A stretch of 64,000 nucleotides of DNA from Tribonema minus. Its lineage: Eukaryota; Sar; Xanthophyceae; Tribonematales; Tribonemataceae. The notes under the pieces were generated by a model. The model was not told the DNA's origin and searched no databases. It saw only the letters and a program-made list of their open reading frames with translations. Shown one piece after another: positions 53,011-63,968 of the stretch (the stretch's first letter is position 1; every line of letters begins with the position of its first letter). The DNA lies in the NCBI GenBank assembly GCA_017506865.1, contig JAFCMP010000112.1, positions 620,001 to 684,000 on the forward strand, written 5' to 3'. Made by a program: the position numbers and the translations under genes.

Positions 53011-53411
53011 CGCATGACCATCTGCAGCTTTGAGGGTGGTTTGGTGTGTTTACAGCGGCAGAATCGTGGACAGCAGCTGTCTTGGACTTGGCTCAGACAT
53101 GCTCTTGGGTTTCGGTGGATTATAGACAGCGCTGCGCATGTACATAAGGAAAGGTTTGGAAAATAGCGCTTCAGCTGACAATGTTATGGTTGATTGTTGC
53201 TGCAACCATTAGGTCTGGTGGTCTTGTGTCTGATTCATGTTGTTTGCACATGTCTGTTTGGCTTGCATGCATCATTGAAGTGCGGTCATGCATGTTGTGA
53301 TGTTGCACGCAGCAGCCTCTGGCAGTCTTATGACCTGCGTGCCTGCAGAGTACATGGCATACGCCCTCATGCTGTACCACAAGCCGAAGTCCCACATGTC
53401 CCCATGCGCTA

Positions 53412-53651
53412 CTAAAAAAACGTACACACTTCTGGCTTCCACAACACCGTTGACAGATAAAATTGAAGAGGCGCAATCGCAACTCTGCTTGAGTGACTAG
53501 TGCGCAGGGTGTGTTTTGCCATGGAGTCTGCCTCAGTAAAGCAGGAAAGGCTCTGTACAGCAGCGGCAGCGGCAGTGTCAGGCCACGTGTCCGCAGCAGT
53601 GGCGACACCGACTCGGAGCAGCTCTTCCGCTGCTGCAAGCTGTTCTCTCAA
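53412..53651 (-). CDS. Possible minus-strand exon, unknown
   Basis: The minus strand gives LREQLAAAEELLRVGVATAA, DTWPDTAAAAAVQSLSCFTE and ADSMAKHTL, which looks helical and coding-like. The same frame continues upstream through a TGA (near 53682) into RLRNFVPEIGSV. It could be a broken gene or an exon with an unrecognised intron. Confidence 0.25.
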   Translation of the reverse strand: MREQLAAAEELLRVGVATAADTWPDTAAAAAVQSLSCFTEADSMAKHTLRTSHSSRVAIAPLQFYLSTVLWKPEVCTFF

Positions 53652-53837
53652 CCATTGCCCGAGTTGCTGTCAGACCGAGCCAATCTCAGGCACAAAGTTT
53701 CTCAACCGGATCATTTTCTTATAGGAAACACCCGGGGGACAGACACCACGGGCAGCATATGTCCTGCCGCTGCTGATGTCTAGCAGGAGGCATGTGTGCT
53801 GCAATATTGCAGACGTTGCTGACCAAGTGGTGCTGTA

Positions 53838-54030
53838 ATGTTTTCTGAGTCCATCGGGTTGATGGGCAGCAGATGCCGTGAGGCGGAGCTCAAGCACGGC
53901 GGTGCTGCAGCACAGGTGCACCTCGCAACTATCGCGCGTCAACATCGACGAATCGTTTTTGTTTACGATTTTAACGGCCTCGACTTCATCCCCGCACATG
54001 TGGACGTGACGCCAATGCCCGCCCTGAAGA
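53838..54030 (+). CDS. Possible plus-strand exon with a light-harvesting-like motif, unknown
   Basis: Open frame ending at a gtgagt donor (54031). It contains CREAELKHG, similar to the conserved helix-1 start REAELKHGR of light-harvesting chlorophyll proteins, but the following residues (GAAAQVHLATIARQ) lack the usual RxAMLA and the partner helices are not found. The rest, FVYDFNGLDFIPAHVDVTPM, is coding-like. A single exon of an unknown gene is the cautious reading. Confidence 0.2.
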
Positions 54031-54033
54031 ACG

Positions 54034-55870
54034 TGAGTGCGCGCCGTGACTTGGTTTTAGAAGTGATCCGTGCACCTGGGCAGTGGCGCGCACGCACAAA
54101 GCAGCCTCGCTCAGGCGCGCCCGCTGCATCAGCCAAGCACGCGCAGATGAGGGCAGCTGTTCCCCGCAACTGCATCAGCGGGTGATTGGTAGCCGCAACA
54201 TCTGCTGGCATTGTTGGAACGCGATCAAGATCAACACTTCGAGGTCACTCGCGCAGTCATGAGCTCCATTTAGCGGCAGTTGCTGCCCACTGGCAGTACA
54301 CAGCCGATGTGGGGATCACGGTAGCATGGCTGTGGGCCCTTGTGCCAACTGTGGGGGCTAGTGTATTTGTCGCACAGGAAGTTTGTGCAACGGCTCCGAG
54401 CTGCCTACTTGGGGCAGCAAAAGACAAGCGCTCTGCGACGCGGACGTCACGAGTCAAAGCAACACAGGCAAGGATGGTTTGCTGGCGTGCTGTTGCGCGT
54501 GAGAGCTGGCGCGCCTGTCGCAGTTGAGCGCTGACATGAAGAGCATGTATAAGGACCGGTGCCAGCTCAGTGGGATGCAGCTACCACATCTCAGCAACGA
54601 TGCTCACGCTGTGTGTGCGGTTTCGTCCAGCACGGCGCCCCATTTGGTGGTCCTTGCAAGGAATTGAATTAGTCGACTGCTGGATCAGTGGCTTGTACAG
54701 TGTGCCTTTCTTTGTGGACCGGCCCTGCAAGCAGTGGAAGCCGGAATTATATCTGCGTTGGACTTTGCTATGCAATGCTCATTGTGCAGCGCTCTCAGTT
54801 TGCATTACTGAGCTCAAACCTCTGGCCAGAGGGCTCTGTATGTGGCAGATGGATGAGTTGACACTATTCGCTCCACACCCATCATGTTCTTGCTCCTGGT
54901 GTCACATTCCACAGGACATTGCAGGCACCATGCAATGCACCTCAAGTGTCCCAGCAGTGTGAGCTGATGCTTGGCTGGCTTCAAGGGTTCTCATGTCCGT
55001 TTTATGCGACTGTTGCTCTGTCTGCAGGGAGTGGTCTACTTGCCAGTCACGGCAGTAGGTGCAGCTTCAGCTACCGTAAGGCACAGGCTGATGGTGTAGT
55101 GCTTACTTCTGGGTGGTGGTGCAGTGTCGTATCGTTTTGGGCATTTACTGCTGCTGGTCTGGTACTAGCGCTGCAATGCTGCAGCACCTGCAATCGTGCA
55201 GTGAACACAGTTGTTCACAACGTCTGGTGGATGCAGTCCCCACCCCCACCCTTTCATTTTTAGTCATTCAGTCATTGAAGTCTTTACCTGGTTCTCCCAG
55301 CCCTGCGCTGAAGTTTTGTATACATGTTAACTTTTGTGACAGGTTATCCAGTGTTCATTTTTCTTCATTGTGTGTCAACAGTTATTAATTCTCATTCCGA
55401 AATGCATTTGACCTGATCTTGAGCGGGCCTTTGATAGTTTTAGAACAATAGCAGGGGGGTGACGTGTATAGTTTTGCGCCTTCACGGTTTGAAGGGGCTA
55501 GTTCGCACGCTGCAACAGATTTGACGGGTGAGACCGGGGTCAACACTGTGGCATAGCTGTGGCGTTGGAACTACAACCACCCACGGTGGGATACCCGAGA
55601 ATATAGGATGACGCACGCTATATTCTTGCGGCACCAACGCCAACCGCCTTATATTCCCAGGGCTGCAGCGCCCTTACAGTCTTCACTCTTCAGGACCGAG
55701 GCTTCGACCTGCGGACTACAAGAGCGGCGCTTGTGGCTACTCTCAAGACTAATAGGTACGTCGCCATGAAGTCACAGCACTGTACCTACCAGCCTCTGTA
55801 GTCTGCGTGCTAGTGTTGGCCGAGCAGTACTGCATTCCCCACACTTGACTCGAGCGATTGGAGTGCTGTA
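54034..55870. other. Region without a recognised gene
   Basis: A frame at 54570-54962 (+, 130 codons, Cys/Trp-rich) and one at 54340-54534 (+) are open but have no splice or family support. The last part, 55390-55870, is AT-richer and leads into the minisatellite. Confidence 0.4.
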
Positions 55871-56640
55871 ACTACGCGCTGGCGGGCAGCGCTGCAATCC
55901 ACAGACTTTACAGAACCGCTTATAGTGCTGACTGGTGGGCAGTGCTACAATCCACAGACTTTACGGAACCGCTTATATGCTAACATTGCACGATGGAGGG
56001 CAGCACTACAGTCCACGGGCTTTACAGCACTGCTTATAGTGCTGACTGAAAGGCAGTGCTACAATCCACAGACTTTACAGAACCGCTTATAGTGCTGACT
56101 GGTGGGCAGTGCTACAATCCACAGACTTTGCAGAACCGCTTATATGCTAACATTGCACGATGGAGGGCAGCACTACAATCCACAGACTTCACAGAAGTGC
56201 TTGAAGTGCTGACTGAAAGGCAGCGCTACAACCCACAGACTTTACAGAACCGCTTATAGTGCTGACTGGTGGGCAGTGCTACAATCCACAGACTTTGCAG
56301 AACCGCTTATATGCTAACATTGCACGATGGAGGGCAGTGCTACAATCCACAGACTTTACAGAACCGCTTATATGCTAACATTGCACGATGGAGGGAAGCA
56401 CTACAATCCACAGACTTCACAGAAGGGCTTGAAGTGCTGACTGAAAGGCAGCGCTACAACCCACGGACTTTACAGAACCGCTTATAGTGCTGACTGGTGG
56501 GCAGTGCTACAATCCACAGACTTTACAGAACCGCTTATGTGCTAACATTGCACGATGGAGGGCAGCACTACAATCCACAGGCTTTACTGAACTGCTTATA
56601 GTGCTGACTGGAGGGCAGCGCCGCACATCAGCAGACTTAA
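55870..56640 (+). repeat. Minisatellite of two alternating ~53-59-base units
   Basis: About 13 copies of a core reading gctacaatccacagacttta followed by cagaaccgctta. Two spacers alternate: gtgctgactggtgggcagt and tgctaacattgcacgatgga. The alternation gives a higher-order unit near 110-130 bases (for example 56100-56210 and 56275-56400). Long stretches stay open in one frame (QCYNPQTLQNRLYANIARWR), a by-product of unit lengths; no gene is inferred. Confidence 0.9.
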
Positions 56641-56962
56641 CTGTGAGTGCAATAAGTCCCGAAACTCTGCTGTGAGTGCAACAAGTCCTGCACTACACGT
56701 TCTCAAGCAGTACTGCAGTTGCCAGGCCTTGACACTAGAACCTTGCCCTTGCAGTGCTACCTACACATCACAGCGCTGGAGCAACAAACCTACGAAGTAC
56801 AGGGCTGCTGCTGCTGTTGACACACTTTAGTGATGCTGCTGTTGCCGCTGCTGATTCTTTTGCTGCGACTCAACAGGATGCGCTGTTACATGCTGACATT
56901 TGCTTGCCCACCTCTCATTCTCTCGCATGCTGCCCACTCTACCATGCAGGCGCAGCGGCGCC

Positions 56963-59404
56963 ATGATCCCGTTCAAAAATCTGCTGGCCTACATGGCCAG
57001 CGTGCTGTTCTTCCTCCCCTGGATCATCATGGTTACGCCGTGCAGCCTTGCCGCGCATGTGGTGCTGCTGGTGACGGTAGGCCTCTGGGAAGGCATGATG
57101 CAGGTAAGTGTTTACGCGATATAGTCAAGCGTCTCATATGACTGCATGTCTACAACCCTGTATGTGGCGTACGTCGCTGCATCACTCACACCAGCAAAAC
57201 GTGATGTCGCTTTGCAACAGGACCCCCCCCGAGGCCCAATGTTCAGGCAGATTGGGGGCACCCGCAAGCGAGCCAACGCCATCGTTGCCGCCACCATCGG
57301 CCGTGCAAGGAAGTGTCGCCGTCCCTTGCCTGCTCAGGTGAGAATGCATGTGCCCAATGCATCAATACATGTGCAATACATTGCAAACATGTACATGCAG
57401 GGTGCTGATGGCTACACTTCTCCGCACCTCACAACTCTGATTCAAGCTGCGTACTCATTTGCGCTACTTTGTGTTAACAATTGTGCTACCATGCAGTGGA
57501 GCCGCACGACCCGCACGAGCCGCACGAGCTGCACAAACACCGCCACAGACACAGTCTCCCCGCACCTGCTGCGATCACTGGTCTTGAAGGTACGCGGCCG
57601 TCCCAATGCATGCCCGGCCTACGAGAATTGCAATCATCTCACCCATACCTGACGTTCTGCAAACGCGTGTGTATGACAGGCGCTGTGTGAGCACGTGAGG
57701 GCGGTGATCCTACACTCCATGGCGCAGTTCGCTCGGGGCGCCATTACTGCGGCAGCGGCGCTGGCAGCGATGCGCGTCGTGATGCCAGCCATCGACACCA
57801 AGCCGCTCTATGCACTGGCCGGCGTTGCTGGCGGGCAGGCCATCAGTTCCTACAAGCAGTATGCGCACTTCGGCGGTGGCAGCACGACGAGAAATCACAC
57901 CTCTCTACTGCTGACACTGCTCCTGCAAGCTTGCTCGCTTGCGGTGGCAATGGACGACGGCTTCGGTGTTGACAACAGCTACATGGCACCGTTGGTCAGC
58001 GCAGCAGCAGGCATGGCTGCAGCGGTTATAACGGCAGCAACGGACTCATCAGGCTCAGATGATGTGAGTAATGCCACAATGTTTGATCACGCACTGGCAT
58101 CTTTGCTGGTATCATGTCGTATCGCCTGAGTACAGGTACTCATCACACCGTACGCTGATGCACGCAGGAGGTGGCCACGAATCTGCACGCAGAGCAGCTG
58201 AATGCAGAACAGCTTCGCGAGCAACACCCATTGCCCATCACTGCGGCGGATTTTCGTCACATGGAGATACACATTCAGGAAGCACTTGCCGAAGACCTGC
58301 TGATGAACACGGTGAGTGACAATCCATCAAAGGCAATTGCGCAAACTTTAGATGCCTGCATCATGCCCTACATGATAGAAGGGCGCGGCAGCCCGGTGGA
58401 CAATGGCGATGATACCGCGGCATAATGTTGGTGCTTTTTCATTGCATGTGTACCCGCAGATGGATGGTGAGGAGAGCGATGAGGACGGCAGCGATGTTGA
58501 GGACAGTGATGTGGGCAGTGGCGATGACAGCGATGTCGAAGACTTGAGCAGCAGCGACAACGTGACGCCACCTTCGAGGAGAGCGGCTGGAGGAGTGGCA
58601 GCAGTAGCAGCAAGAGCAAGGAAAGCGGTTCGTAATGTGAGTACTCTGCGCGGTTGACTGCCAATGACACTTGACTGCCAATGACGCCTGACGCTGCACG
58701 TACATGTTCGCTGGCTTACTCACTCAGCTGTGAATCATCTTCTCACTGCAGGTGAGCGCTCGCATCCAATCCTTCTCCATCATGGGCTGCAACCAGGAGG
58801 CTCGCAAAGTCCTAAGCGGTGCTGTGCTCGCGCTCCAGACATCTCTCATCAATGGCGACCCTGCCGCCGTCATCACGAAGTCGGACAAGCAGAAAAGGGA
58901 GGTGCAGTCGCGCAGGAACAAGTCGTGCGAGTCTCAGCAGACGTTCACATCCCTCGAGAACCTTCTGGTGACAGAGGTGAGAAAGACACATAGGTCAAAG
59001 GTCTGTCACGCGTCTTGCACATCTCGACCTCACCACAATGTCTTTTTTTCTAACAGGTGTCGTGGACTAGGACTCCGAGCGAGAAGCACAACGCTACGTT
59101 GCTGCGCACCGACGACAGCCGCGTCCTCTACCACACCTCGGAGCCTTCTGTTGACGTGCACGACGCTCTCTTCAACTCAGCACGCTTCGCTGACCCGGCT
59201 GCGTACGGCATACGACTGGGGGAGACGGGCTGCGTGGTGGAGGCGGAGGCATCGTCACCGGTGTAAGTGGCATGCGCTTCGAGGTCAGCTACGGCGTGTC
59301 ACCCGCACCTGCCTCCAAACGCCCGTCCTCCACCTCTGCGCGAGAGAGGGCCACATCGTCCCCGATCTCGGCACCCGCACCTGTTGTAGCGCCAGCAGCA
59401 CCAG

Positions 59405-59439
<35 letters not shown>

Positions 59440-62400
59440 CCATCGCCAGCAGCGCCAGCAGCACCAGCAGCACCAGCAGGAGCAGCAGCAGCACCAGCGC
59501 CAGCAGCAAATACAACATTTGTGCCCTTGAGTAAGGACCAGGCGAAGAAGGTGGATCTAGCGGGAGACACCTTACAGCTCAGAGTCTGGGTCAGCATGGA
59601 AGTGGACCATATCAAGCGCTGGGTGCGGGGGTGGATTACGTCATGTGAGGTTGTGGACAGTCACCGGATCGTCAGCGTCAAGCTGCAGCGCGACCGTCTC
59701 CGCATCAACAACAACACCATCGAGGACGTTGTCGGAGTTGACGGCCCCATCAAACTGGACATCACCTCTTACAGGGAAGAGACGTCCCAGGTCCCAGGGG
59801 CCTCTGTTTTTGGCCCGAGGGCACCAGCCATAGGCACTTGGTTCCTGATACAGAGGTACGAAATGTTTCTGTTCCTTTGATAAATTGCATCGCCTGCTAG
59901 CATTTGTTGCCAATCGTGTATCGCCACACAAAGTTAACTTCAACTTACGCCCGCTTCTGTCCTGTCCTGTGTGCTCACCTCTTTTTTTGTCAACAGTACT
60001 ACTGGGCCCACTGTCGCGGCGCCCAATTCAGGCAGCGAGCGGAACGATGATGGCATGGCGGCCAATGTCAGGTGAGCCTGAAACCCGTTGGTACCTGCGC
60101 CTCTGTGTTTAAAATCGATGGGATCACAGGCAGAGGAATTCACTCGCGAGCGCTCACCATACTTTCTGTTCTTGTTGTGTGCATGTGCAATCTTGTACAA
60201 CCAGCAGCACTGCTGCCCAGTCTCAGCCTAACGAGACACCAGATGACCTGCGGAGCACAATCGTCGATGCCGCCCCCGGCACGAAGAGCACCAGCAAGCG
60301 CGCGGGCCAGGGCAAGGGCAAGAGGCCCGCTGTCAGGTGAAGTCACATATTGCACACTTGTCTCCTACAGCACGCCCTCTGACCTCAGGTCTGCACATGT
60401 TGCACTGCTATCTGCCGACTACATCACATCTGTACATATTTGTGCACTGCGATCCCACAGCACGCCCTCTGACCTCAGGTCTGTACACGTCGCTTTGTTG
60501 TCCGCCGTCTACATCACATCTGTACATATTTGTGCACTGCGATCCCACAGCACGCCCTCTGACCTCACATCTGTACATGTTGCACTGCTATCTGCCGTCT
60601 ACATTACATCTGTACATATTTGTGCACTGCAATCCCACAGCACGCCCTCTGACCTCACATCTTTACGTGTCGCTTTGTTGTCCGCCGTCTACATTACATC
60701 TGTACATATTTGTGCACTGCAATCCCACAGCACGCCCTCTGACCTCACATCTTTACATGTCGCTTTGTTGTCCGCCGTCTACATCACATCTGTACATATT
60801 TGTGCACTGCGATCCCACAGCACGCCCTCTGACCTCACATCTTTACATGTCGCTTTGCTGTCCGCCGTCTACATCACATCTGTACATATTTGTGCACTGC
60901 GATCCCACAGCACGCCCTCTGACCTCACATCTGTACACCATCCGCATACACGGCCCAGGCATGCACAACATTGCGGCCTGCAATAATTCATGCCACTGTG
61001 GCAGCAGGGGCCCTGAGGCTCGGCACTGACGAACACGGCGCAGTCACCTGGTTTGCGCAGCACTCATGCGCAATACGCGAGGACCAGGGACTGCCGCCAA
61101 TCATCGAGGCCGTGCGACGCTCTACGCGAGCGCTGACAGCTGATGGCGGCGAAAAATCACGCACAGCTGTGGCCGAGCAGCTCCCAGCATCGTTGCTACG
61201 GTGGGCAGCAAATACGACGGCCGCAGCGTCGACGCTCCCCACTGCGGTGCAAGCGATCTACGCCGCAACTGCCGTCACGGAGACGGGGACCACTGAGCCA
61301 GCCCCACACACCCACGGCATTGTGCCTGGCGCCGAGGCGGCCGCTGCGGCAGCGACCGTACCTGGCCCTCAAGCCGCTGCCGCGGCTGCCTCTTCCACGC
61401 CCGCTAAAACACAGACTAGCGCGGAAGAAAGCAGCTGCAGCGGCGGGCAGGAGGACGACGACGACGACTGGGAGGCCTATGCTGACGAGATCTGCAGGAA
61501 GGTAGTGCCCCGCCGCCAACGCGGTCACTTCACGCACGGACTACAAGCCGGCCTTTCAAATGTTCTTCGACGTCAATACGAGGACTGCCTGGTGGAGGAC
61601 CTAGAGGCTGCCTCGGCTGGTGCCGTGGGCAAGCCAACGCAGGCTACACTTATTGGTGACTCGCGTGACACCAGCCGCCGCCGCCAACAGGCTAGCGCGC
61701 GGGTCCTGGCGCAGCTGCGCAGCCAGCGTGCGTCCGGGGCAATGGCGTGGATGAGCGTGCCACCCGCTGCCAATGACCGCCCGGGTGCGGCGCCCATGTC
61801 CAATATGGCAGCAGCCACGATGATTTTGGTTGCGATCTTTATAGATGGGTGGCGCATACAGGGCGAGGTGTGCCCATGGCGGTGCAGTGACGTGAGCCCC
61901 ACCTCCACGCATGCGATCAGCTGCCCCAGCCAGCACATACGGGGGCACAACGCGACACACACTGCCCAAAAGCGGTGCCTACAGCGCATCTTGAGACAGC
62001 ACCATGTCTCTATTGTCCGCAATGAGGACGCTAGCGTCTTCAAGGTACCGGGGTATCGGGCGGACACAGTCATTGACCCAGGGTGTCTGCACTTTAGCAG
62101 TGCATACCGTAACAAGGGAATAGTGCTAGACACAAGTGTGCGCGCGCCCACAGCTAGCTCGTACCTGACAGGCAAAACAAATGCCTCGAACACGGACGGC
62201 TATGCTGCTGGGGTGGGGGAGGACGCGAAGGTCAAGCACCACACCGGCACCTTGACGTCATCTTGGGCTTTTGTGCCATTCGTGCAGGAGTCGTACGGAC
62301 GGCTGGGCAAGCAGACAAGCCTTTTTGTTAAGGAGTTGGCAATGCACTCAGCACTGTGCTCAGGGGGGGGGAAGGCAGATGTGTTACGCAAGGCCGGGTT

Positions 62401-63968
62401 AGCTAAGCGTCAGATCCACATTGAGCTGAGCATATCGCTGGCGCGGGAGTTGGCGGAGCGCGTCATGGCATACACACGTGGAGCGCGAATGCTGGGCTGT
62501 GTTGCGGCGCCGGTATCCAAACTCCTAGGGCACAGCGCAGACTAGGCTGCTGCGTTGACGCAAGCTTTTCGATTGCATGGGCAACCCGGCCTCCCTTGGG
62601 CCTTTATAAATACAAGTTTATACGTACATGTTGCACTGCTATCTGGCGTCTTTATCACATCTGTACATATTTGTGCACTGCGATTCCACAGCACGCCCTC
62701 TGACCTCAGGTCTGTACATGTTGCACTGCTATCTGCCGTCTATATCACACCTGCACATATATGTGTACTTTGATCTCACAGGACGCCCTCTGACCTCCGA
62801 TCTGTACATGCTGCTGCTCTAGCCACCGTCTATATCACATCTAAACATATTTTACACTGCTGTCCCACAGCACGCCATCTGACTCCACTGTTCATGTGCT
62901 CTCCCCACAGGACGCCGACCAGGACTGAGCTACTCAGTCTGTCGGACGTGCTGAAACGCGCCGAGCCAGAGCAGGGGGTCACGCCTTTGTGCAAGGCGTG
63001 GGGCACCTTCTTGCTCCAGCGCGCATGCCTCGTCTTCGAGGGCATGTTGGTCCTGCATGTCTACCTCACAGACTCTAAGGTCAAGAGAAAGTCTACCTCA
63101 CGCCTAGATCCCAACGAGTGGACCAGGAAGGGCAAGTACCTGCGCGACAATCAGCGTCACCTTCACTCGGACGGCAAGCGGACCCATGGCATTGTTCGCG
63201 CCATTGCGGACTCGATCACTTGCGACCACCTCTTGCCGCCAACGCAGCATAGATACACGCACCTCAACACCAGCGGGAAAGGCTCCTACCTGTCAATGTG
63301 CTGGCCGGGTGTGACCCAGCAGACCATCAGCACCCTAGAGTTAGAGATACACCCCGAAAAAACAGTCGCCACCGGCCCAGTAAACTCCATAATTAAGATC
63401 CTGTCCACCGCCGCAGTCCTCGGTCGTCTCCCCACCTGTGCCTCAGGCGCTGTCATGCTGACCCAGGACGAGCTGAAGCTGGCATTATCCCGCATCCACG
63501 CGACAACAGTCGCCGATGATCGCCAGCCGTTCGGCGTCCTGGAGACCCTCGTCCCGCCCTCCCACCCGTCGCTCCCACCTGCTCTTGAAGCACTGGTCTG
63601 CAGCGAAGCAGGAGGCGTACGCGCACCGGCGTGCGTCGTCAACAGCACCCCCATGGCGAGGATGGATATGTGGTTCCTCTCAGCGGACACCAACTCCGGG
63701 GAGGCTGCTCGTTCACCATCGGCGTACAACAACTTGATGAGCGAGGCCCAATTCTGCCGGCACACCATCAGGAGCATCATGAAGAACGCCATCGACTCCA
63801 TTGACTTGACTAAGTGTACCGACAGGCTACGTGAGGATCAGGTAAATTGTGCCTGATAGACATGCTCATCGGGGATGTGTCATTAGCATCGTGGGCTCCC
63901 ATGATGTGCGCCTGTCGGTGGTAACTTGTCCAAACTGCTTTGAACTACAACAGAGGTCCGTGGCCTAA
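56963..63968 (+). CDS. Unknown ~1,048-residue protein with N-terminal membrane helices, 13 exons
   Basis: Exons: 56963-57103, 57221-57337, 57497-57589, 57680-58063, 58168-58311, 58460-58636, 58752-58976, 59057-59262, 59349-59855, 59997-60071, 60205-60336, 62911-63841, 63954-63968; phases agree to a TAA. The first exon has two membrane helices (YMASVLFFLPWIIMV; AAHVVLLVTVGLW). Then come basic exons, a 128-residue exon with hydrophobic stretches and an Ala-rich helix, an acidic Asp/Ser exon (SDEDGSDVEDSDVGSGDDSD), an Ala/Pro repeat linker (about 59396-59510) followed by a folded-looking part (WVRGWITSCEVVDSHRIVSV), and a final 310-residue exon with KAWGTFLLQRACLVFEGMLV. No family is recognised. 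The Met at 56963 is preferred, but an acceptor at 56949 allows an upstream exon. The 59262-59349 junction (GAGAG acceptor) is the weakest. Confidence 0.65.
59396..59515 (+). repeat. (GCA)/(CCA) tract encoding an Ala/Pro linker
   Basis: A run of gca, cca and gcc codons in exon 59349-59855 gives about 40 residues of Ala and Pro. Such linkers usually separate domains. Another frame of the same run reads polyserine but soon hits a stop. Confidence 0.85.
60350..60936 (+). repeat. ~90-base tandem array in intron 11, left part
   Basis: About 6.5 copies of a unit built from cacgccctctgacctca, tctgtacatgt(t/c)gc, a (gc)ctatctgccgtctaca segment and catctgtacatatttgtgca, joined by ctgcgatcccacag. Two subtypes alternate (gcactgctatctg and gctttgttgtccg). 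Every unit has an acceptor-like cccacag; the first two also have a donor-like cctcag|gtctg. Confidence 0.95.
60937..62620 (+). mobile_element. Retroelement insertion splitting the tandem array
   Basis: The array breaks after ctgtac near 60936 and resumes at gtacatgttgcactg near 62621. The 1.68 kb between is unrelated to the unit and holds the endonuclease ORF. A GTAC at both junctions could be a short target duplication, but the repeat itself contains GTAC, so this is not decisive. Confidence 0.7.
60971..62545 (+). CDS. Retroelement polyprotein C-terminus: zinc knuckle and restriction-like endonuclease
   Basis: A 524-codon open frame without introns, closing at TAG 62545; the first codon in frame is not ATG, and no ATG occurs until about residue 250, so the 5' end is probably truncated. 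After an Ala/Thr-rich acidic region comes AMAWMSVPP, then IDGWRIQGEVCPWRC with downstream His and Cys (ISCPSQHIRGHNATH), a C-C-H/C-type zinc knuckle. Then GYRADTVIDPG, KGIVLDTSVRAP, EDAKVKHHTG and FVPFVQESYGRLG, the Asp, Asp/Ser-Val, Lys and Phe-x-Pro-x-x-x-Glu pattern of the nuclease that ends many R2/CRE-like retroelement proteins. No reverse transcriptase core is present. It lies in the sense direction inside intron 11 of the large unknown gene. Related to the 33562-34224 fragment in layout but diverged. Confidence 0.6.
   Translation: MRPAIIHATVAAGALRLGTDEHGAVTWFAQHSCAIREDQGLPPIIEAVRRSTRALTADGGEKSRTAVAEQLPASLLRWAANTTAAASTLPTAVQAIYAATAVTETGTTEPAPHTHGIVPGAEAAAAAATVPGPQAAAAAASSTPAKTQTSAEESSCSGGQEDDDDDWEAYADEICRKVVPRRQRGHFTHGLQAGLSNVLRRQYEDCLVEDLEAASAGAVGKPTQATLIGDSRDTSRRRQQASARVLAQLRSQRASGAMAWMSVPPAANDRPGAAPMSNMAAATMILVAIFIDGWRIQGEVCPWRCSDVSPTSTHAISCPSQHIRGHNATHTAQKRCLQRILRQHHVSIVRNEDASVFKVPGYRADTVIDPGCLHFSSAYRNKGIVLDTSVRAPTASSYLTGKTNASNTDGYAAGVGEDAKVKHHTGTLTSSWAFVPFVQESYGRLGKQTSLFVKELAMHSALCSGGGKADVLRKAGLAKRQIHIELSISLARELAERVMAYTRGARMLGCVAAPVSKLLGHSAD
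62621..62890 (+). repeat. ~90-base tandem array in intron 11, right part
   Basis: Three degenerate copies of the same unit continue after the insertion, with cacgccctctgacctcagg near 62693 and a diverged gacgccctctgacctcc near 62782. The last copy runs into the true acceptor ctccccacag at 62901-62910, whose first exon bases (gacgccgacc) resemble the unit's cacgccctct. Confidence 0.9.

Noticed and set aside
53838..54030. A light-harvesting protein gene
   Set aside because: Only a nine-residue match (CREAELKHG); the chlorophyll-binding helices and the AMLA continuation are absent.
56056..56675. Frames across the minisatellite reading CYNPQTLQNRL repeats
   Set aside because: Open only because of unit length; no start, splice or family support.
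60072..61029. Long frames across the ~90-base array (304 and 230 codons) reading repeats such as HSTPSDLTSVHVALLSAV
   Set aside because: The repeat unit length keeps frames open; exons on both sides splice around it, so it is treated as intron.
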